From the NCBI GenBank assembly GCA_902764045.1, contig CACWUI010000094.1, forward strand, positions 1 through 5,091: DNA of 5,091 nt, written 5' to 3'. Each line of letters opens with the position of its first letter. The stretch's first letter is position 1. The notes under the pieces were generated by a model. That model searched no databases. It was not told the DNA's origin and was given only the letters and a program-made list of their open reading frames with translations. Of the stretch, positions 3,445 through 5,091 are shown piece after piece. The DNA is from an uncultured Lachnospiraceae bacterium. GTDB taxonomy: Bacteria > Bacillota > Clostridia > Lachnospirales > Lachnospiraceae. Both the position numbers and the translations under genes were made by a program.

Positions 3445-5091
3445 ATGTCAGAAGCAAAGAAAAACAAAAAGATCCTGCTTACGGCTCTTATCCTTATGAT
3501 CGGAGTCAGCCTCATACCGCTGATATACAGCACTACGTATATAGCCTCGGTGTGGGATGTTTACGGCAATACCGATAAGATGCCTATAGCTGTAGTGAAC
3601 CTTGACCGGGGCGCCGAGTATAACGGTGAAAAGGTTAATTTCGGAAAGGATGTTACCGATTCCCTTAAAGAAAACACAAGCATGAAATGGGAGTTTGTTG
3701 ATGAAGAAACGGCACGCAACGGCCTTCAAACCGATAATAAGTACTATGCGGTAATAACTATACCGGCCGACTTTTCCGAGGACATTACATCGGCAGCTAC
3801 TGAGACTAAAACACAGGCTACCATAGAATACAGCGCCAATGAAAAGCGCAATTATACTGCGTCTCTTATGCTGCGAAGCGCCATGCTTACCTTAAAGGAT
3901 AAGGTAAAGTCAAAGGAAGCCTCCAAAATAACGGAAACTCTCGTGGCCGAACTAAACGCCGTTCCGGAAAGCTTGGAAACTATAACCGACGGAACCGGTC
4001 AGCTCATCGAAGGCAACAAGCAACTCTCGGCAGGCTTTACACAGCTTTCCGACGGAAATAGCAAGATAACCGAAAATCTTAATACCTTAAGTGCCGGTAT
4101 CTCAGAGGCTAAGGCTGGAACAACTGCCCTTGCCGAAGGAACCGGTAAACTCCCCGAATTAATATCCGGAACGCAGACGCTCTCAACAGGCGCTGCAGCA
4201 CTTGCGCAGGGAGCGCCAAAGCTTGAAGCCGGTATCAGCTCTGTCTCGGAAGGCTTAAATACTCTGCAAAGAAGCGTATCAGACGGAATTGAGGCGGGAA
4301 AGCTTTCCGTTTCTTCTAAGCTTGGAGATTCAATCTCATCAGGCGTGAATGGGGCTATTGATAAAACTCTGACTGAGCTTACACCGGCAATCTCTGCCGG
4401 CATACAAAAAAGCGCGGACACTCTTGCACCCGCAATAGATCAGGGTGTGCAATCCGCCACCGATACCGCACTCGGCGAATCTTCGCAAGCCTCACAGGCT
4501 CTTGGCACATTTACGGAAGGTGTCACCTCTTATATAGAAGGAAGTAAAAATTACGTTTCTTTTCCTGCCAATGTAACAGAATATGCTGCCGGAGTTGAAA
4601 GCTATACCGGAGGCGTTGACCAATTGATTGCCCTTGTTGAGGCGGGTGATTTTGATAGAGCAAAAGCAGCGGCAGCAGCCCTTAAGGAAAGCGGCGCAAG
4701 ACTGTCCTCTTCAACAGAAGCTCTAAAGCAAGGCGCGTCCATGCTCTCTGCCAACAGCGAGACCTTGCTTGCGGGTGCTGATGCTTTGACCGAAAACGCA
4801 GCCGCCGTAAAAAGCATTCCGGATCAGGTAAAGCAGGGGCTTGATACTAAGCTTGCTTCTGCACTTAAGACCGGTATATCTGACGGACTTACGGAGCAGC
4901 TTGCGCCTCAGCTTATAAGCGGCATTGAGAGCGGACTTAAAAATGATCTGGCGCCGCAGCTCTCGGCAGGACTGACTGAGGGTATTTCATCAGAACTCGG
5001 AAAAAGCCTGGACGAACTTAATTCAGGTGTTTCCGAAGGCGTGGATAAGCTGCAGACCGGCATACTCGGAGTTTCCGGCAGCGGACTTCAG
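3445..5091 (+). CDS. YhgE/Pip family membrane protein, N-terminal 549 codons
   Basis: The ATG at 3445 is preceded by AGGAAG (3431-3436) at 8 nt spacing. The frame is open to the last base, so the 3' end is missing. A short basic N-terminus (MSEAKKNKK) precedes a membrane helix at about residues 10-33, then WDVYGNTDKMPIAVVNLDRGA (37-57), the hallmark start of the YhgE/Pip (phage infection protein) ectodomain. From about residue 180 onward the sequence is a long, low-complexity stalk rich in L-x-x-G and A/S/G heptad-like repeats (for example QLIEGNKQLSAGFTQLSDG), expected to form an elongated helical bundle outside the cell. A tandem of LAPQL-containing repeats occurs near 500-525. Family members end in a multi-helix ABC-2-like membrane region, which would lie beyond the window. 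Relatives include Lactococcus Pip, a phage adsorption factor, and type VII secretion component EsaA; which role applies here cannot be seen. Confidence 0.9.
   Translation, partial: MSEAKKNKKILLTALILMIGVSLIPLIYSTTYIASVWDVYGNTDKMPIAVVNLDRGAEYNGEKVNFGKDVTDSLKENTSMKWEFVDEETARNGLQTDNKYYAVITIPADFSEDITSAATETKTQATIEYSANEKRNYTASLMLRSAMLTLKDKVKSKEASKITETLVAELNAVPESLETITDGTGQLIEGNKQLSAGFTQLSDGNSKITENLNTLSAGISEAKAGTTALAEGTGKLPELISGTQTLSTGAAALAQGAPKLEAGISSVSEGLNTLQRSVSDGIEAGKLSVSSKLGDSISSGVNGAIDKTLTELTPAISAGIQKSADTLAPAIDQGVQSATDTALGESSQASQALGTFTEGVTSYIEGSKNYVSFPANVTEYAAGVESYTGGVDQLIALVEAGDFDRAKAAAAALKESGARLSSSTEALKQGASMLSANSETLLAGADALTENAAAVKSIPDQVKQGLDTKLASALKTGISDGLTEQLAPQLISGIESGLKNDLAPQLSAGLTEGISSELGKSLDELNSGVSEGVDKLQTGILGVSGSGLQ

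Noticed and set aside
3448..3729. Minus-strand open frame opposite the start of the YhgE-type gene
   Set aside because: The plus-strand frame has the ribosome binding site, membrane helix and VNLD motif; this is its shadow.
3999..4817. Minus-strand open frames rich in Ala, Ser and Pro
   Set aside because: They are shadows produced by the biased composition of the repetitive stalk coded on the plus strand.

Overview
The window looks like a piece of a moderately AT-rich Firmicutes chromosome, most likely a gut or rumen clostridium of the Lachnospiraceae type. This is inferred from strong AGGAGG-type ribosome binding sites, the codon usage, and the kinds of proteins: a radical SAM protein with a CNLKCTGCW cluster motif, a YhgE/Pip-type envelope protein, and DUF4143 and PDDEXK_9-type ATPases. 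No rRNA, tRNA or CRISPR array was seen. It reads as an accessory junction between two ordinary genes, crowded with palindromes and broken genes.

Left part (1-446, minus strand): the first 148 codons of a radical SAM protein, running off the window edge. It has a good start and ribosome binding site but an in-frame TAG at codon 35. Next comes a REP/MITE-like long inverted repeat (495-577). A well-initiated 55-residue two-helix membrane protein follows (692-859), then the start of a second gene (876) whose reading frame runs into a 62-bp palindrome (905-966) and appears truncated there.

Middle part (980-2845): a small HipB-like helix-turn-helix regulator on the minus strand (988-1260) and a complete DUF4143-type AAA ATPase with a PD-(D/E)XK-like C-terminus on the plus strand (1517-2749) diverge from a 256-bp intergenic region. 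That region holds two convincing sigma-A-like promoters, both with TAAAAT -10 boxes lying in or against dyads built from TTAGC/GCTAA half-sites. It also holds an approximately 80-bp imperfect palindrome. The simplest reading is that the regulator controls both its own promoter and that of the ATPase. The ATPase is followed by a hairpin that looks like an intrinsic terminator.

Right-middle part (2933-3293): debris. A frame-broken, internally deleted remnant of an AAA-ATPase_like/PDDEXK_9 protein is fused to a short antisense fragment made of the end of a hipB-like gene plus the first codons of a hipA-like gene. The 39 bp at 3255-3293 repeat 980-1018 with one mismatch, so the segment from the regulator to the remnant is bracketed by direct repeats that split a former hipBA junction.

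Right part (3294-5091): a promoter with a palindromic putative operator in its spacer, then the first 549 codons of a YhgE/Pip-family membrane protein, open to the window end.

The most interesting feature is the regulator/ATPase pair with its dyad-rich shared control region, bracketed by split hipBA fragments. It may be a small rearranged defence- or toxin-antitoxin-like module. That interpretation is inference; the motifs, repeats and breakpoints are read directly from the sequence.
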